Notes: a model not told the origin generated them from the sequence alone. 64,000 nt of DNA from Lethocerus indicus (GCA_019843655.1 JACDQD010000003.1:27268224-27332223); one strand, 5' to 3'. Counted from the first letter of the stretch, positions 26,471-42,600 are shown. Translations and numbers: made by a program.

Positions 26471-29400
26471 CACTCTCTCCATCTCCCTCCATCAACTACA
26501 CCACGGGAGGACTCCCAAACAGCTCCAGCCACAGTTCCCAAGTAGAGGAGTCCATCGTAAAGCCGATCGGCCTATATTCCTACTGGGACCATTTGCATAT
26601 TGCGAGATATCCTAAGATGGCCCTAATATAGGCCAGATAAACATACACACACACAAATTAGAAGACACGGGGAGGAATACCATTATTCACAAACGGATAA
26701 TTTATAGACTCGTCAATTCTGCAGGGTGGAGGCCGCTGCGAAACCTCCCCACTTTTGAACCCCCCACCAACACTGCTTTCACCATTCCTACATTCATTTT
26801 TTACTTTTGCTCATTTAAAACTCGTACCTGTCAATTCAAAGTGTACGCAAATGTTTACTTTTCAGACGCGGCCCGACTGACTAATTGCTGTTTAATTGGT
26901 GTGTAGGAAGTGTTCTCTAACATCCAGGAAAAGTACTTGATTGAAGTACTTCGAAACCTCGGTATACGCTTGCACTATCTCATTCGGTGCAAGATTAGTC
27001 TAGGGTTCGGTTTTTAAGTGCGGGTAAATTACATTCGATTAGCGTTGAGTACTGACATTTCAGCCTTTAGATTACTCTTTCAACACTAAATACTTGGTTG
27101 CTTATTGATTGTAGGAAATATTTCTGGAATTTTCTATTAGTTGCGCTACTTTGTAACTAATTTGGCCGTTCTTGGCTATATCATAAATAAACAGAGGCGA
27201 CAATAACCTGCCATTGAGTGCTTAGTAGTATATAATCGTTCCGTCAATTGTGGCTAACCCAAACGGGGGCCAATGCAGGTGTCCTGGGCCCTGGCTGGGT
27301 ATATACCTGAAATGTCTAGGTCCCTCTCATTCTCTCGAAGGTGCCGAAATTGGTCGGGAGGTAAGGCCTAAGTGGCCGTATCCTGAACAAACCCCTTTTA
27401 ATTGAACCAATAAAAGGCTAATGAGCCGGCTCTTGTCTGTTTCTCAAGGCAGTGGCTCATTTGTATTGTGCCGGGGCTGCGAGTGCAGAAACGGCCTGCC
27501 CAATTAGGCCGTGGAATGCCTCAGCCAACTCGGTGACTCAGCCCGCAAGGAAACAACTAAACCCGACCTGAGACCGGCTCTGATTTTATGCTATTTAAAC
27601 ATTCACAAATAGCCTCTATGAAGTGGCGCCGCATGTACTAACAATGGAATTAAATTGTTGGGCAATACTCTTCTGTAAAACCCCCGCACATCGCCAATAA
27701 TAATGAATGGGCCAACCTCGCAGATGATTGCACGAAAATGTTAATGAATCTCCGCACAGCCGGAATTCCTCGATAATAGACAATCAGGATAGCCAATAAG
27801 CGGAAAGGAATATCCGGAATATAACTGTACAGTTCCCTACATTAAAACTGTTCTACCGTTAATTCGGAAAAAAGGGAATATATGTGGATGACTCTCTCAG
27901 AAGTATTCGAGATCCGGGTGGAGGACGCAGAAGGTCGGTCACGTTCCCAATTGATGAGCACCGTCCCTGAACGAAATTCGACTCTAATTCTTCAGCAATT
28001 TGTCCATATTATACACTTAGCGATCTCGAGTAATGAGTTCGGTGATGGCGATTTGCAGGTCGTCATTATTTGTAAATTCGATAAATAGATGCGTGGCAAG
28101 AAAAAAGAAATAACCACTCGTATTAAATAAAGTCACCTCTTATTGAAAAATGTTCCACCGTCTAGAACACAAAGTATAATGTTCGCTATAATGAAGAATA
28201 AGACTTCAAATAAATAGGGCGCTCTCGGTTTTCGGTCGAGCGGAAATTGAAGAATTTATTACAAGATCAATTGGGATAAATATTATAACCTAAAATTTTA
28301 TTAACTTAACTGTGTTATTACGATTCCCGTTGAATATTGAAAATATCAATGTTGAGGGCATTGGCCACGAACACAACAAATTAGTGGAAAAGAAATCGGC
28401 GGAGATCAAAAGCCATATCCAAAGAACTATTGAGTTAAATCGACATCAATTGACTGTACTGATAATGTTGGTAGTAATGTGTAGCGCGGCATCTCATATT
28501 GCTGTGAAATCAAATTTCGCTTGGCAGAAACAGTCGATATCAGTTTATAATTGGATTACAAAACGCGAGGTTTAATGGCCCTCATTTTTCCCCCTTATTG
28601 CTCCGCGAAGTATCGGAGGAAACTTTTTCGAAACCGGTCGCTTCCCAGAAACTAACTGTTCTTTGAAACAGTCGGGAACGGACCTTGCGCTGGAATGCTA
28701 CGCACCGTCCTATAAAGAGGCCCATAAACGTCGATTCGATTTTAATTGATCGTAAACGTTCGGAATTGAGTGGGCCGAAAAGGAAATCGAGTGCGATTCT
28801 AGCTGTTGCAGTTACAGACGGGCAACCCGATGCCCATTATCGAGATTCGTCTCGGAGAAATACTTCTCTCGTTGAAACTTCATTTATAATTGCAGTGAGA
28901 TGAGTAGGATCTAACGGAAAATCGGTTATGATGTTTACAAATTCCTTTATTCTGTTGAAATGTCTGTTCAGATTGAAACGCTGGGAATAATTTCGATACA
29001 CCGACTTCAATGAGTGCGATGAACCGTTTGTACTTTTTGGTTATACGAGTTAAATCTAATACCAGTCGCTTCGTATCAATAAACAGGAATAAAACACCGT
29101 ACTCCTTCAATTCGGTTAAACATTGGATAGTTGATAGCATAAGTCCAGTCCACCCACTGATGCTGTGTGTATGATGTCTTGAGGGTTTGCCTACACCGTA
29201 CCTTAACTCTACAATATTTGTTACATTTCATATTAAAATTAGGTTTAACTAATTTAGCCAGGGTTTATAATATGATCAATCTTGCGGCCACTATTATTCT
29301 AGTAGTCAGGAAATTAAAGAGACACCAAATTATACAGGAATATTACTATGATGATGAGAAAACTCGAAACCAGTCTGGAATACGAAAAAAGTAAGTTTAG

Positions 29401-30491
29401 ATAATTGAGTTATCATATTCCCAACCCCCAAACAAGTATCTTAATTTAATTAAATATAGAGCCACTATCGCAGAGGCAAAACGTTCCGAATTGTCAATCA
29501 ATGCTATCGAAAATTCATCGTTCAATCGAATTGGCGGAGGTTGATGTTTCTTTCATTGGCCTGATGTAATAAACTAGAATAAGGCGCAATTGCGGCGAGG
29601 TCGGGCCGGAATTAGACCAGACGGAGAGATGGAAGGAGAGAGATAGGTCAGGAAGTGAGGAAGGAAGACGTAGACAAGGAAGATAACTGCAGGATCCCAC
29701 GATAAAGGACACCGTTATTTACATACCGAGATGGATACGATGCATCTCCACTCGACACGGCCTTAAATCAGGTCGGGTTTATAATAAAAAAGAATTGCAT
29801 CGAGTAAACTTGTTCCTTGTAGAGTGACTAATTCGTTCGGAACATATTATATAGCAGAAACAACATAAATGTACCTTTATGTACGCAGCAATACAAAACA
29901 ACAATATTAAAATTCGATTTCGCTAAAGTAAATACAATAATTTTTTTAATTCAATCTCTCGCCCCATTGGTATCAATGAAAGTTCTGCTCTCGTCCTGCC
30001 TGACGAGAGGTTCTTAAAAATAAACGTCTAACTGAACTTATTTCCTCTTCGTCGTGGGTTCATTCTTGAAGTTGATTTCTACCCACCACTCTTCGCCAGG
30101 GATACTTTCTGTCGTTGTATTATATTGACGGTGGGAAAAACCTGACTGACGGTAAACCTAAATCCACTCATCCGGAGATAGTGGATCGCTGTGAAAATAC
30201 CGTGTGCGAATGGAGACACCGGTTCCACGGCAGGATCTTCACTAATAGAGAATGATGTGTTGACACATTATTGACAATAAATTATTATATGGATATCTTT
30301 GATTTATATATAGACAATAATGTATTCCTATTGTATACACACTCTCGGGCAAATAGTTCTCTAGAATTTATGCTCCTCGGTGCTGCGCTAGGGCGGCGGA
30401 CGTTTATAAAATCCGAGTCCATTATAAGATTCCTGTCGTGAACCGAGAGGAAGAAATAAAACGGAGATGGAAGAAAAGGGGAGAGTAGAGT

Positions 30492-30513
30492 AGAGAGAGA
30501 GAGAGAGAGAGAG
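30492..30513. repeat. (AG)n microsatellite
   Basis: Eleven AG units in a purine-rich stretch of intron 1, followed by a G run. Confidence 0.9.
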
Positions 30514-30672
30514 GGGGGGACAGATAGGCTGATAAGACTTGACAAATAAATAGTGCGTGTCTATTTAGGAATGTAATCGGAAGGGGGTTCCACTATACTC
30601 GAAAAAGAAGAAAGATACAAACGAGAGAGAAAGCGAAATAGAGTGAGCGAGGGAGTGAGAGAGAGTGACAGG

Positions 30673-30692
30673 GAGAGAGAGAGAGAGAGAGA
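30673..30692. repeat. (GA)n microsatellite
   Basis: Ten GA units, with further GAGAG words on either side (30620-30692), in intron 1. Confidence 0.88.
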
Positions 30693-33600
30693 AAAGGATA
30701 AAGGAGAGATACAAGTTGAACAAATGCCCGATGCTTTACCCGATGACAAAAAAACAGTAAGGAATCCTTCCGATGGAAAGAACGGGGCCGACGACCGATT
30801 ATCCGCTTTCCTCTGAACTTTAGACTCTCTAATAATAACCGAACAAAAGAAATAATAGCTAGAGGAGACACCCAATTCTGTGATCAATTTAAATTTCTAC
30901 AGAAATGCTAATGTAGGGAGATTTTTTTGCCAGGAGCTGGCGGCGACCTAAATTTTTAAAATTTAATTTTTATCAGAAAATTTCGAAGATAGACTAAAGA
31001 GTTGCGGCATATACTGCTCCCTTTAAGACTACTTCACTATCCAAACACTTAAGCACAACAACTTTTAAGTTTCTTCGCCTTTTCTCCTTTATATTATACA
31101 AGTGGTTTCTTTTTGTTTTCGTTCTTATTTGATAGTTATAGTCTGAGGTATTTGCCTGGCTCCATTATTAAATCATCACGCTATTTTAGCTGTCTAGTTT
31201 CGAGAGCGCCCACAGTCCACAAACAATGCCACTGGCGACAGTGATAAGTTGAAACTAATTTATGCTTCACTTCATATTAATATTTATTAAAGGGAGAAGA
31301 AAAGACGAAAGGACATTTCTTCGCTACAGAAGAAGGTTTAACTTTATATAACATTTAAAACAAAACGTGCTACCAATGGAAGGTGAGGCCGAATGAAAGT
31401 TATAGAGGACGGCTTAGGAAGCGCACGTAGGTTGTAATAACGGTTCGCTTTAAAATCAAATCCGGATTTAAATGAATAAAGAAACTGCTGTGTTAGAAAA
31501 GGAATTGAAGGTCTCTGCGAAACAAACAACTGGAAACATAGGCGTTGGAATAATTGCTTATTTGTGCACTGTGGCTGGTTCTTGTCAGTCTGCCTCCCCT
31601 GACCGATTATTGTATCGACAGTCGATCGAATTTCCGCGGAAGTCAAAACACGATTCCAACGGTGACCCCCTTACTGGAACATCGCTTACTGTAGAGTTTC
31701 GCGTTATCATTCAAATTATTCGCTAGCTCAGCTGAGTATGGTCAACTTCTGTAAGGACAACGCTATTGTGGTTGGCTTTCGGTATTTATTGCAAATATTT
31801 AAAGGAGAATTAGAAAAAACTTCGAATCGATTTGTGCGCTGAAAAATCGCACTGTTAACAATTAATTAAAATTGTATCAATGGAACTCTTTTGTGTGGAT
31901 GTTAATTAATTTCGCCGCTGAAGTTGGCAAAAATGAGCTCCAAATCCTCGTGGACCGCCTGACAGGTATCTTATTATACTATTATTCCAGATTTTTCTTA
32001 TACTGAATCTATCATCAATTCGTTTTGCTGAAGGTAATTTCGGGGTCTCAATATTCGAGCGAACCTTAATTTACTCGAAGATCCATTAAAGACAAGATAT
32101 AATTCAGTTTAATGGGGTGTTGAGGATTTAAGGGCTGTTCTGTTTTCTTAACTGTTGAAACCTCGATTACTTTTTCTTTTTAACGGTCCTCCTTTATGAG
32201 CCTGAAGCGTATACGTATCCGAAAAATCGATGAGTACGCCTTTTTTGTCTGAGGAAACCCTACTTCGCAGTACTCTAATGATGATTAGATAAAGCGTGGA
32301 ACCGGGCCAGTCTAATGGATCAGTCCCGGTTCTCCCGTTAGTTCGTTAGGTTGGTGTCTAAGAAAAGCGCACTATAAGAAGAGATGTTTTAAACTTTGTT
32401 CCTGTGGATCAGTTTGGCCCGGATGGTATCGATTTTGTCGAACGCGTGAGGCGAATAGTCGCGAGGATGCATCACACCTATTTGTGAAACTGCGGCTCGG
32501 AGTGGTCAGGCTCCTGCATTAGGGCGGTGATTCGCCGAGGAAAATATGCGGGGCATGGCACGTTACTGTCGGAGATAGGAGGGGCGTAGATAGATCAACT
32601 CGGTTGGAGGTGAGAGCCGCAACGCTCTTTTGGCTCCCAGCGGAGTTTACAAACAAAGGCCCCGAAGGTCGCTCCTACACGTCGCGGTCTGACCTTTAGC
32701 AATGCTTTCACATCACACTACCGACCAAACCGAACATATCCAACGTCGGGCCGACAAAACTGAAAGTGACACTGGGTTAGATCGCCTCAACTCTGACCGC
32801 TTTGCGTAAAAAAACCCAATATCATCGCGGCCTCAGTTAATGCATATTACTGAATAGTAAAATGATAATTAGTTCGGAATGAAATCAGAAATTGCGTAAA
32901 ACGATGGGTCCCTATCACAATACCCCGGAAAACGTCATAGGATAGGACAGCATTCGAAAATTTCATCGCACATTGAGTCATCAGATTGAGCGCTTTGTGA
33001 TTCTCTTCCCCTTCTGTTTTGGAGAGAGATTTACAAATCGGATTATGAGGCGGGTCGGCGGGCAAATGCGGGGCCGCATCTCGCTTTTTTGCCTTTGGCC
33101 AGAGCAAAACGCAATCGGGGCCCTCTCACGATGCCGACGCCGGCCCACAGTTAAAACTGTCACCCTCGAAGAGTTATTGCCGCGACCTCTCCTCCGTGAC
33201 CAATTTGACGTATGCGAAAACCCTGCCGATTTCAGTGTGACGTGACGGAGGTTACGCCAAGTTTAACCCGAACCCGAGATTAGACGCACAGAACACAGTT
33301 TTAAGCGATGAAGCGTGACCGCTCGGTCAGTTTAGAGTTTTCAATAGGGAGGCGTTCAATATTTTGAATGTCATGGCCGTGCACATTTCGTAACCTTTAT
33401 CTCTTCAAAACAGAATATTACCTACAAGTTGACAAGTAAATAGTTCATGTACTGCAACTAGATTAATAACACAAATAGTTACAAGTAATAAGTTTCAACA
33501 ATTACCGAGAGACAGTATTGAGAGGACCACTCTTATGCATGGCACCCAGAAAAGAGAAAACAGAATGATGTATGTTGTATATTAACTACCGATATAGTGC

Positions 33601-36600
33601 AGTATTGTGTAAGTTGTATTTAATTATATATGAAGTATATTTATAGTTCGTTCCTATTAATACATTACTGTCGCTGTTGATAATTATTTCTATTTATTTA
33701 ATCATATTGCATCTAATGAGTACGTATTCGACGCAATTAATAATTATCAGGTAACGAATGAAAAATACTGTGGGAAACGTCCACTATTCAAAGTATTGAA
33801 TGCGTGACCAGTCTACCGATAAGGGACAAAAAATAATAAGTCGGTAAATTATGCAGGTTCGAAAGAGCTTAATTGGTCGAATCATTCGAAAAAATTCAAA
33901 TTTTCTTTCATGAATGGACCCATGATAATTCTAGATAGTGAGAAGCTTGAGGTGTCGACGAACACCGTTCACTTGACTCCCCTACACTTGACACACTTTA
34001 AGCGTTCGGAGTCTCTAATGGGACGTAGGAAGCAGGAAAAGCGCCCACCTCATCTGCTGGATAAATAGGGTCAAGGGTCACTCAGAGTTGTCTCGTGTCA
34101 ACAGGACACTCCGCCTCATAACTTATGCATTTCGTTAAGAAGGCAAGCTGTAGAAACTAAATTCGTCCATTTTATTAACAGATATTAGGACATTTCGAAG
34201 TTAAACCAAACCCTCTGTCAAGCAAGGAGGGTGCTTAGACAAAACACACTGAAATTATTTTGCGTTTTAACACGTTTTATATAATTTTCATATTTTGAAA
34301 CTGCTCTCTCAGTTATGACAAAAGTATGACTTAAAATGATCGCAGAGTACAATAGGCAGAAGCCATATTTCTATTCATTCTCAATCGGCTTTGTGCGTTT
34401 AAATGCAGCTACGAATCTGCCGATTCCAACTTCTAAAGGGGGAAAAGTTTAGAAACCCATTTTTCTGAGGCCATGGGAAAATGAACGGGTTGCGAAACGG
34501 GCGGTCTCAAGAGGCGGGGCTAGGCTGAGAGACTTCCTTCTTCTTTTAAGCGGTACACACACCACAGCGGGCGCTCAGTCCTTGACAGACATTTAAATCA
34601 AAAGGCAAAAAGACGTTTCCGAAGCCAAGTAATCGGAGGATAATTGCTGTTGGCGGATATTATTATGTGCCCTTCCTCGGGTTTCGCTACGACAAGCGAT
34701 TCCTCTAGAACAGTCCGAAGGAGGTTTCAATTACGGGCAATTAAGAAAAGGATCGTTTCCTCTCTGACTTTTGTCTTCGAGGAAAGGTCGAGCTGCTAGA
34801 TATTAACTAACGCTGTCCGACCAGAAGTTCTCCGAATCGGTCCATGGTTATTTTTATTTTCTACCCGATTGGTAGTCCCGCGATACCTTTCTAGGCAGTG
34901 ATCTATCTCAGCAACGTTACTAATCTCCTGACCAAACCAGTGGGTGGAGACTAAGATGTTTCTCAAAATATTCTACGGAGAATTTAAAAAAATAAAAATG
35001 TCGAGGTGCCAAATATTGAAATGTCTGTGCCGCAGAAGAGTTGCTACTGAATAGTACCGCGATGTTAGATGCATTTCTTGATAATTATACGGTATCCGAA
35101 TCGGTATTATGTTCAGTGTACAGATTAACGCTTCTTCTAAATAAAAATACACGATCTACATATATTAGATTAATATTCTGGGACGATTTCGAAAATACAA
35201 AAACACTAAAATATCGACGAAGGGCGGCCAAGTAAAAATTTTAAATAACGATCATCAGAGTTCCCCCTTTGGGAGGAACTGTTTTCTGCGAGTGGATGCG
35301 GGGAGCTCACTGATAAAATATGGCTCCACCGACCGGTGAAAAATGGTTATAATCTCGGAGGGACCGATCGTGAAACCAGAAGCGCTACGTCTGAACACCC
35401 TCGACCAACGAATTACTCCGTATTGTTTCCGTAACTTGTTTTTTTTTGTCGAAGGCCCCGGGCCGGTAGCAAATGGCCGATTCCCAAAGGGGAAGCGTGA
35501 GAAAGGGCCCAGGCACACTTACAAAGGGCAATAAACTAGGGGAGAATCAAAGTGTACCATTCATTACTACCGACTTAATGCATCTGTTACCCTAAGTAAA
35601 CAATTGGTAGTATTTCACTTGGTTGTTTTTTTCCTAGGCTATCTACTAGCCGCTGGGTGTGAACTTGGCCACATTTTCACATTGAAAATGAAGGATAGAA
35701 TTATTTGAAGGAAAATAGAGGAAACTAAATGATTTCAGGTGCCAAGAACTTTAAAACTGATTTTTGACTAAAACGTCCTTTAAATTTCTTTTTGTATGTG
35801 ACATAATTATCCTGTAAATGGCAGAATAACTATTACATGTTGTACTTTTCTTACATTTCCTTTAATCGCAACGCAATATTCGGGCGAATGATTTCATTCA
35901 TTCCAACCGCAAACCTTTCATCTGTTTCTGCAGTATGCGTGCACTTTCGGGCATAGTCAGTCCGTGAAGAATTGCGTGACTTTAGCGTTCCCATTTTATT
36001 ATTAGAAGGGAATATCGCGACGGGTAGCCAGCAGATATGAAATACCATTTGAAAACCGAGAGTTTGTTGGACGGAACTAGAAAAAGAAAAACGCAGTCCT
36101 GTCGGAAAAGCGCGGACCGTTAAGGAGTGAGAGGGTAAACAGAGCGTTGCCTCCCCCTCCGCGGCCGGCAACTAAAATCAGTGTCCGCCCTTACAAAACT
36201 AACCTGCAAATAGATTATCAGGTTCTATCCGAGACCAAATTTAAAATTCCGAGATATACCTTTTGAGTCAAAAACACTACGTTTTATTTCTGCTAAACCG
36301 AAAACCTGTCTAGTTTTAGTCTAATCTAACTGGACTTGAAGAAGACTTTGAACGTTGAGATTGTTATTTTATTGAGTCCGGAGGAGGGTTTCATGAAGCA
36401 TTCATTGCGGCAATTATAAACTATTCATTAGCCTTAAAAGCTCGATTATTATCTAATTTATCTCCAGTTAATTTATTCAATCATTTTTGGAGGTGTCGAT
36501 TCTCCTTTCCATTTTAATTCTCGTTGATAAATCATGTAAAGGAGGTCTTTCTTAAGTCCTTCACCGGAAAGTAGGTTAAGCCCATTTAATAGTGTCTACA

Positions 36601-39600
36601 GATGATGCATCGGAGTTCACGGGCTATATCCGCGTGAATTAGTGGGGCTGTCCTCGGGAGTTGTGAATTGGGCTCAACAAGGAGTGCATTGATGCGTTTA
36701 AGAGGGCGTTTCGATGAATGTCGGCCGTCATCAAAACCGGGAGGTTGGACGCGGCGGCCCAATTCTTTTTCTTTTTTTTTGACGCGAATTAAGGCCTCGG
36801 TCCGACGCCGACCAGAACAGGGACCAGAACCACGGATCACTTGTGAGACCGAGGAGCCCATAACGGCCCCCTGCGTCACTACTAATTAGAATCAGGCTAC
36901 TAGGCCGCTATCTCGTTACACAAGTTAAAATACTGGCCGTCCTCCTTAAAAGGGTATTTTAGAGCTCTCAATATTTTAGACTCGCCACTAGCTCTGAGAG
37001 CGGCGGCCCTACTATAAGCGGCTATCCGAAATCCAGTGATTATACAGGAAATGGTGAGTTGAAATTTAGTGGATCTAACTGGCGTACCGGTTAGATTTTA
37101 GCCTTCCTATGTATTTTCGAACATCTCAAAAATTGTCCCGAAGAGCGTAATGGACCTTCGGGTTGAATCCGAAAACAGAGTGAATGGCGTCGGGCTGTAC
37201 GGTGTAGTGTTACAGGTGGGAAAGTAAAAGGCGGCTGGGACAGATTTGTATGTTTTGTCGGTCTGAAAATCACCGGTAGGCCTTGGGACGACAACGTGGA
37301 ATATAAACCAACGGCCTCCGTCTCCAAGCCCGGTCTCCAAGTCCCCCCGCTACACTATGTTCCGGTTATTGGCATTTGTAAACAAAATATCTTGACAGCG
37401 TTCCCAACCAGGAGAAGTCCCAAACCGGGTACTGTTATTGTCTCTGGGAGATCGTCGGGATCATTACAGAGTTAATGAGCCGTTTCTTACGACTGGTAAG
37501 TTGCACGAGTGGTGGCGAGAAATCTTCCACATTGGCCGAAAGTCCTATTCGGTCGAAAGCGACCGGGCAGAGGAACGACTCATAAATTCGGGGAAAGTTG
37601 CAATCATTACCTGTTGAAGTTGGGGTCGGAATAATTGTGGAGGCGGCGACGAGGAAGGCAACATCCGCGTTCGGGCTCGTCAGTTCCGGGGAAGCGAAAA
37701 GATTTTATCATCGCAATATTCATCAGATTGTGTGAACCATTGTGCATAGCCCGCGTGCGCTATTCTCTTAAAATATCCAATGTTCGTATAGAACACAATG
37801 CCGACACATGGCGGTTTTTATTAAGAAGAAATCAATGAAATTGCCGCTAAAATATTTTTCTTTAAGTCTCAACAACAGTTCTAAACAACGAACTGCAGTG
37901 GGTTCGTGCCAATTCATTCTTGTGATCCTTTCATAAAATATTTGTCCGAATAAAGTAAATTAACCAAACAGAAATAATGATGAGAGTAACTATTTTTAAT
38001 GTCAAAGTCAACCTTCTCTTCCTACCTGTAAATTTCTATAAAAGCATTCGTCATTATAGACTTTTAAACAAATATTAAAATGTATGGTCTGTTCGTCTAC
38101 ACAAATGTTCAGACGCATTCCTACCCTCCGGACGATGTCCCAGGTTGCCGTTCTCAGAAGCCCACCGAGAATGTCTGGAAAGTCGGAGATTCCGGAGAGA
38201 ATCCCACTGCGGTTAATTGGCCCGCAGTCCTAAACGGAATTCAAAACGAGATCTTGTGACGCATAGCCGCGCGCTTTGAGCTTAGCGCGGCCACCGATGA
38301 TCTAAACGCTGAGCTATTCTCTATACGCCAAAGGTTGGAAAAAGTGTTTGAAAAAAAACGTGACGTATTTATCAAACGAAAGGAAAGGAAGTTCGCGCCG
38401 ATATATAAAGGCGGTTTTTTCGGAAAAGCGTTAAGTCATGGAGGAAATCTAAGAAAGATCACGTAGGACAACTGAAAAAAATATGGCTGAATAAAGGGTG
38501 GTGGCGATAATACTTTTTTAATTAGAAATTTCAAGCACTTATAAACGTACGAAACACTCGGCGCATAACAGATACTGGGATGCAACTGGTAACTGAATAG
38601 GCAGATTCACACTTGTGTTTCATACTAGAAATGTTTATGTTACCTGTTATTATATATAACAGTTTCATGAGTAGGTGGAAATAAAGGATATCTGACTATG
38701 AGATATAGTAATACGTGTATATTACACCTAGAAGACATCTATAGAATTTCATGCAGCACAAAGAGAAGTCGTAACGGCCGAAGAGGTATTTATCTATGCG
38801 GTCTCTAGTTACTCCAAAAGCCACCTTTTAACATTAAACTTTAAAAGGATGTTAACGTTCTTTTACAGGAATTGCGCAAGGGGCGTTCGTCGTAAGTGGT
38901 CCGGGCGGCGGAGGCCAAAGGGGCACAGTTAAAAGGGAATTGAGGTTCGGTTGAAATCAGTGAAGGCGATTGCACAACCGATCGTTAGTCTTTGTGCGTT
39001 GCGGCATTGGAGCGGCCCCACTCAACTGGGCAGAACACAATTTAACTAACTCCAAGCAGCGTTCGGCCCGCCAACAGAGCGATGTGACGTTATTGTCCGC
39101 CCTTTCTACGCCCATTCATTCAATCATTCGAATAAAAAAAAAAAAAAATTAACGGTCTAAAAACTCCTTTCAATCGTCCTTCGGAGAGACCGACGCATTT
39201 ATCAACTGAGGTCTGAATATTACGCTTGAATATGACTCAAAACAGATTCAGCCATTAGACAAACAGTACCGATCTTAGTAGCTAATTTTTAAAAAAGAAA
39301 AATCCTTCGGGCTTTGTTGACTATGTCCCAATATTTCCCATTAGTCAGCACTGAAGTAGGGCAATATTGCTCACAAATCATCTTTACCTAATTACTGCAT
39401 TTTATAGAGTACACTGGATTTAATTCTATTCAACACGGATTGGTAACTGTATACAGCCGTTTCCATGTCCTGAGACTCCAAGAATGCGGCTGCGTAGTTT
39501 ACTGTTAGCCAGAAACGAGGGGGGTGGGGGCATAGTGTACACTGGTGAATACGAAATTATCAAAACTGGGTAATGCTCGGGGCTAATTTATCTAGTCATC

Positions 39601-42600
39601 GCCCGAGACCTGAATAATTCATCAGGCCGGTTAGCAGCCTGCAGAATAAGTGACTCACCCAATAAATGAATCTAATACATACGGTTAACTACATTATTTT
39701 CTTCAAATACTCATTCGTCATTGTTATACATCAATACGTCCCATCAATATTGATGACAAAAATTAGATCCATACTATTTTATGTGACAATGCGCAACTAA
39801 CCTCGTGTCAGTGCTGACATTAAATTTAGATTAGACGTAAGAGCCGCGTATTTTTCATGTGTGGGACTACAAAACACCTAGAAAGAATTATAACAGTATT
39901 TTATACACTGTCTGGGCATGTTGGTATACTTACATGTCCTCTCTGTTAGGATTATAGTCCACGCAAACGATTAGGGACTAAATGTAAACAATATAAACAC
40001 GTCTGGGATTACGCTAGGTGTACAGATTATTCCAGCTTTACGCACGTGATTCTCTAAACTGTGAATGAAGGGACCGACTGGGGCGTTTTATCTATGAAGG
40101 AGGATTTAGGGCAGACAGTTTGATAAGGAAGATTAGTTGGAAATCCTCAGTTCAAATATTAGACCTCTGAACCGTTGAAATAACACCGCACGGGGCACCA
40201 CGCTTTCTAAACTTTCCATTTCCACAAAAAAATTCCAGTAGTAATCTAATTCAACCGATATATACGCCGGCATACTTCGACTACTCGAAGTAAGTTTAAA
40301 ATTTTCTCTGAGACCATTTTGTTTTTTTATCCGGAATTTAAAATTAAACACTTCAGTACGCATTCCTTGCTATAATGTATTTTTCCAGTAAAATGATGTA
40401 AACGAAAAATATATCCTAAATTGCTATGTATTATGTCTAATACATAGCAGTATTATACTTTCAGGGCCCCTCTAAAACATCTATTTTACAGTTAATAACT
40501 TATTGCTCGGTGCTTTTCGTAGTAGATGGCGAACATCATCCTGTTTCAGAAACCTGTGCGATAAGCAGGTTAAATGCTAGTTTTAAAAGAACAAGAGGGA
40601 CATTTAAGAAAGTGGGAAGCTCCGTTAGAGCGGTCGCCGGCAGGAAGCCGGCTCAGAGTTGAATTTAATACGATGGGGAAAAAAACCAATTTCCTCCTTA
40701 ATTGGGCCGTCCCGGCCGCAGTGTGATATTTCATATTGCGGTTCAACCGGCAATTTAAAATAGTGCGTTTTGCAAGATTTATATAACAATTATGATATAT
40801 AATAATTCCGATCCCCTTTCTGCCTACCAATCTCACGAGGATGTTTGTGTGCAATTGATACCGCCACATTCGTGGGAATAAACATTTTGTATTCAAGGCG
40901 ATAGCCATAAAATTACGATTATATCGTTTTTTTTATATTTAATTCGCACATACATTTATTAAACGTAAAATAGCAAAACATAAAACTTTAGTGGAGTATT
41001 AAAATAATTTTAAATATATAACATTATTTTCTTCAATAATTATCGTACAGTCAGCTTGGATAGAACAATTTATATATCTTTGATATATGTTTCCCATCTC
41101 ACAGGTGGAATAATAGTTTAGGGTAAGAAATATCGTATCAAACTGAAAAAGTGCCAATTTACTGCAGTGTTCTGATGCTAGAATAAATTGTTTATCCTAA
41201 CTCTGGTCTGAAAACTAATTATTTTATCCAGACAGTAAACTAGGGATAATTCTTATATCTCTATGTCATTACACTACGGGTTAAAATCTACTGCGTTTAC
41301 TCTTTTCACGCTATAATTTCTTACGGTAAAAGTTACAAAAAAAGGATGGAAAAAACAGTAGACAGGCAGCAGACGCCCCCAGAATGCGGGCGGAAATCCC
41401 GGGTTGTGAAACACGTGTTAACATGTTGAACACCCACCAAAGGGCGGAACTAATCCCGTTCGGAACAAAAAAAAAATGAAAAATCCAGTCCGAGAACAGG
41501 TGGATAATCGAAAACCTTGCGGGATAATATTGCCGTAATACTAAATTCTCATTACAAGTCGTTTCGTGATAATCGGATAGAAATCCGGCAGAGGTCTAAA
41601 TTACGTTACAAGCGGGGGAAATCAAACATCAATAGAAAAACTCCATTACACGAATGTGGCTGTGGAGGAGAAGTCGATTATCTGCTCGAATCTCGGGGGG
41701 TAACGAGCCGAACAAACAAGCGAGGTGGGGTCGAGGGTCGAACATTACACCTGAACAGTACACCGGTACACACTGATGACTTCCTCAATCTACAACATCA
41801 TGCTCGGCCGCTTCGGTATAGCAGGATCTTGTGTAATTTGTGACCGACTAATTGCGACCGTCCCGGAGGACGGGGTATCCCTTATTGGATCGAGCTAGTA
41901 GTAGCTTGGATCGAAAGTAATGATATATGGTCTGCATTAGGAACGGAGTGCTACTGACGACGGCCAGAGGGTAAAACCGCTCTCGCTTAAGGCTCCACAA
42001 TTGTGGGACAGAAAATAGCACGGCGATAAAGCCATTCACTCGAAGGTGAAAACAAACAAGAAGATTATTACGGAAAAAACTGTTTACCACCGACCGTCCG
42101 TCACATTAATCCACTTCCTGTTTTGATCTAAAACGTTTCCGTTGGAATGTGCCGTTTCCACAACACTTCACGACTGACCCGATTTATCCTAAAATTTCTC
42201 ATTGGGTTTGTATTATACTGATTATGCATATCTGTGGGCGAAGATCGCATTTTACAGGCCCTCTTTTAAGCCTCTCTGAAGAATCTTAAACATTTTTCAA
42301 AATCTATTACTCATGGATAGTATCCAGGAGGCAGGTTACCATGACAATAAACTACGTAGAGATAGCTTATACATCCTTCCTCCAGTTAACTTAACGCTGT
42401 AACCTTAAGATCCAAAAAACGTTCCTTCGAGGGTCACCTTTCTGTCGGAACCATGGCTGGAAGAGGTAACAGCGTACGGGAAGAAGCCTAACAACCGCAT
42501 AACAGACTAGTGTCGTCTGAGACCCTTCCGATGGGGGCAAAAAATAATTTCCCTGACAAGCAACAGTTAGAAAACGGAGCGCGTCTTGAACAACCAGTGT

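Noticed and set aside
28312..28575. Plus-strand frame of 87 codons with a hydrophobic segment
   Set aside because: It has no family resemblance or clear splice sites and begins at a non-ATG codon. A chance frame is the simplest reading.
32401..32490. Short plus-strand run that looks codon-like (VDQFGPDGIDFVERV)
   Set aside because: It is only about 29 codons before a stop, with no evident acceptor or donor and no known match.
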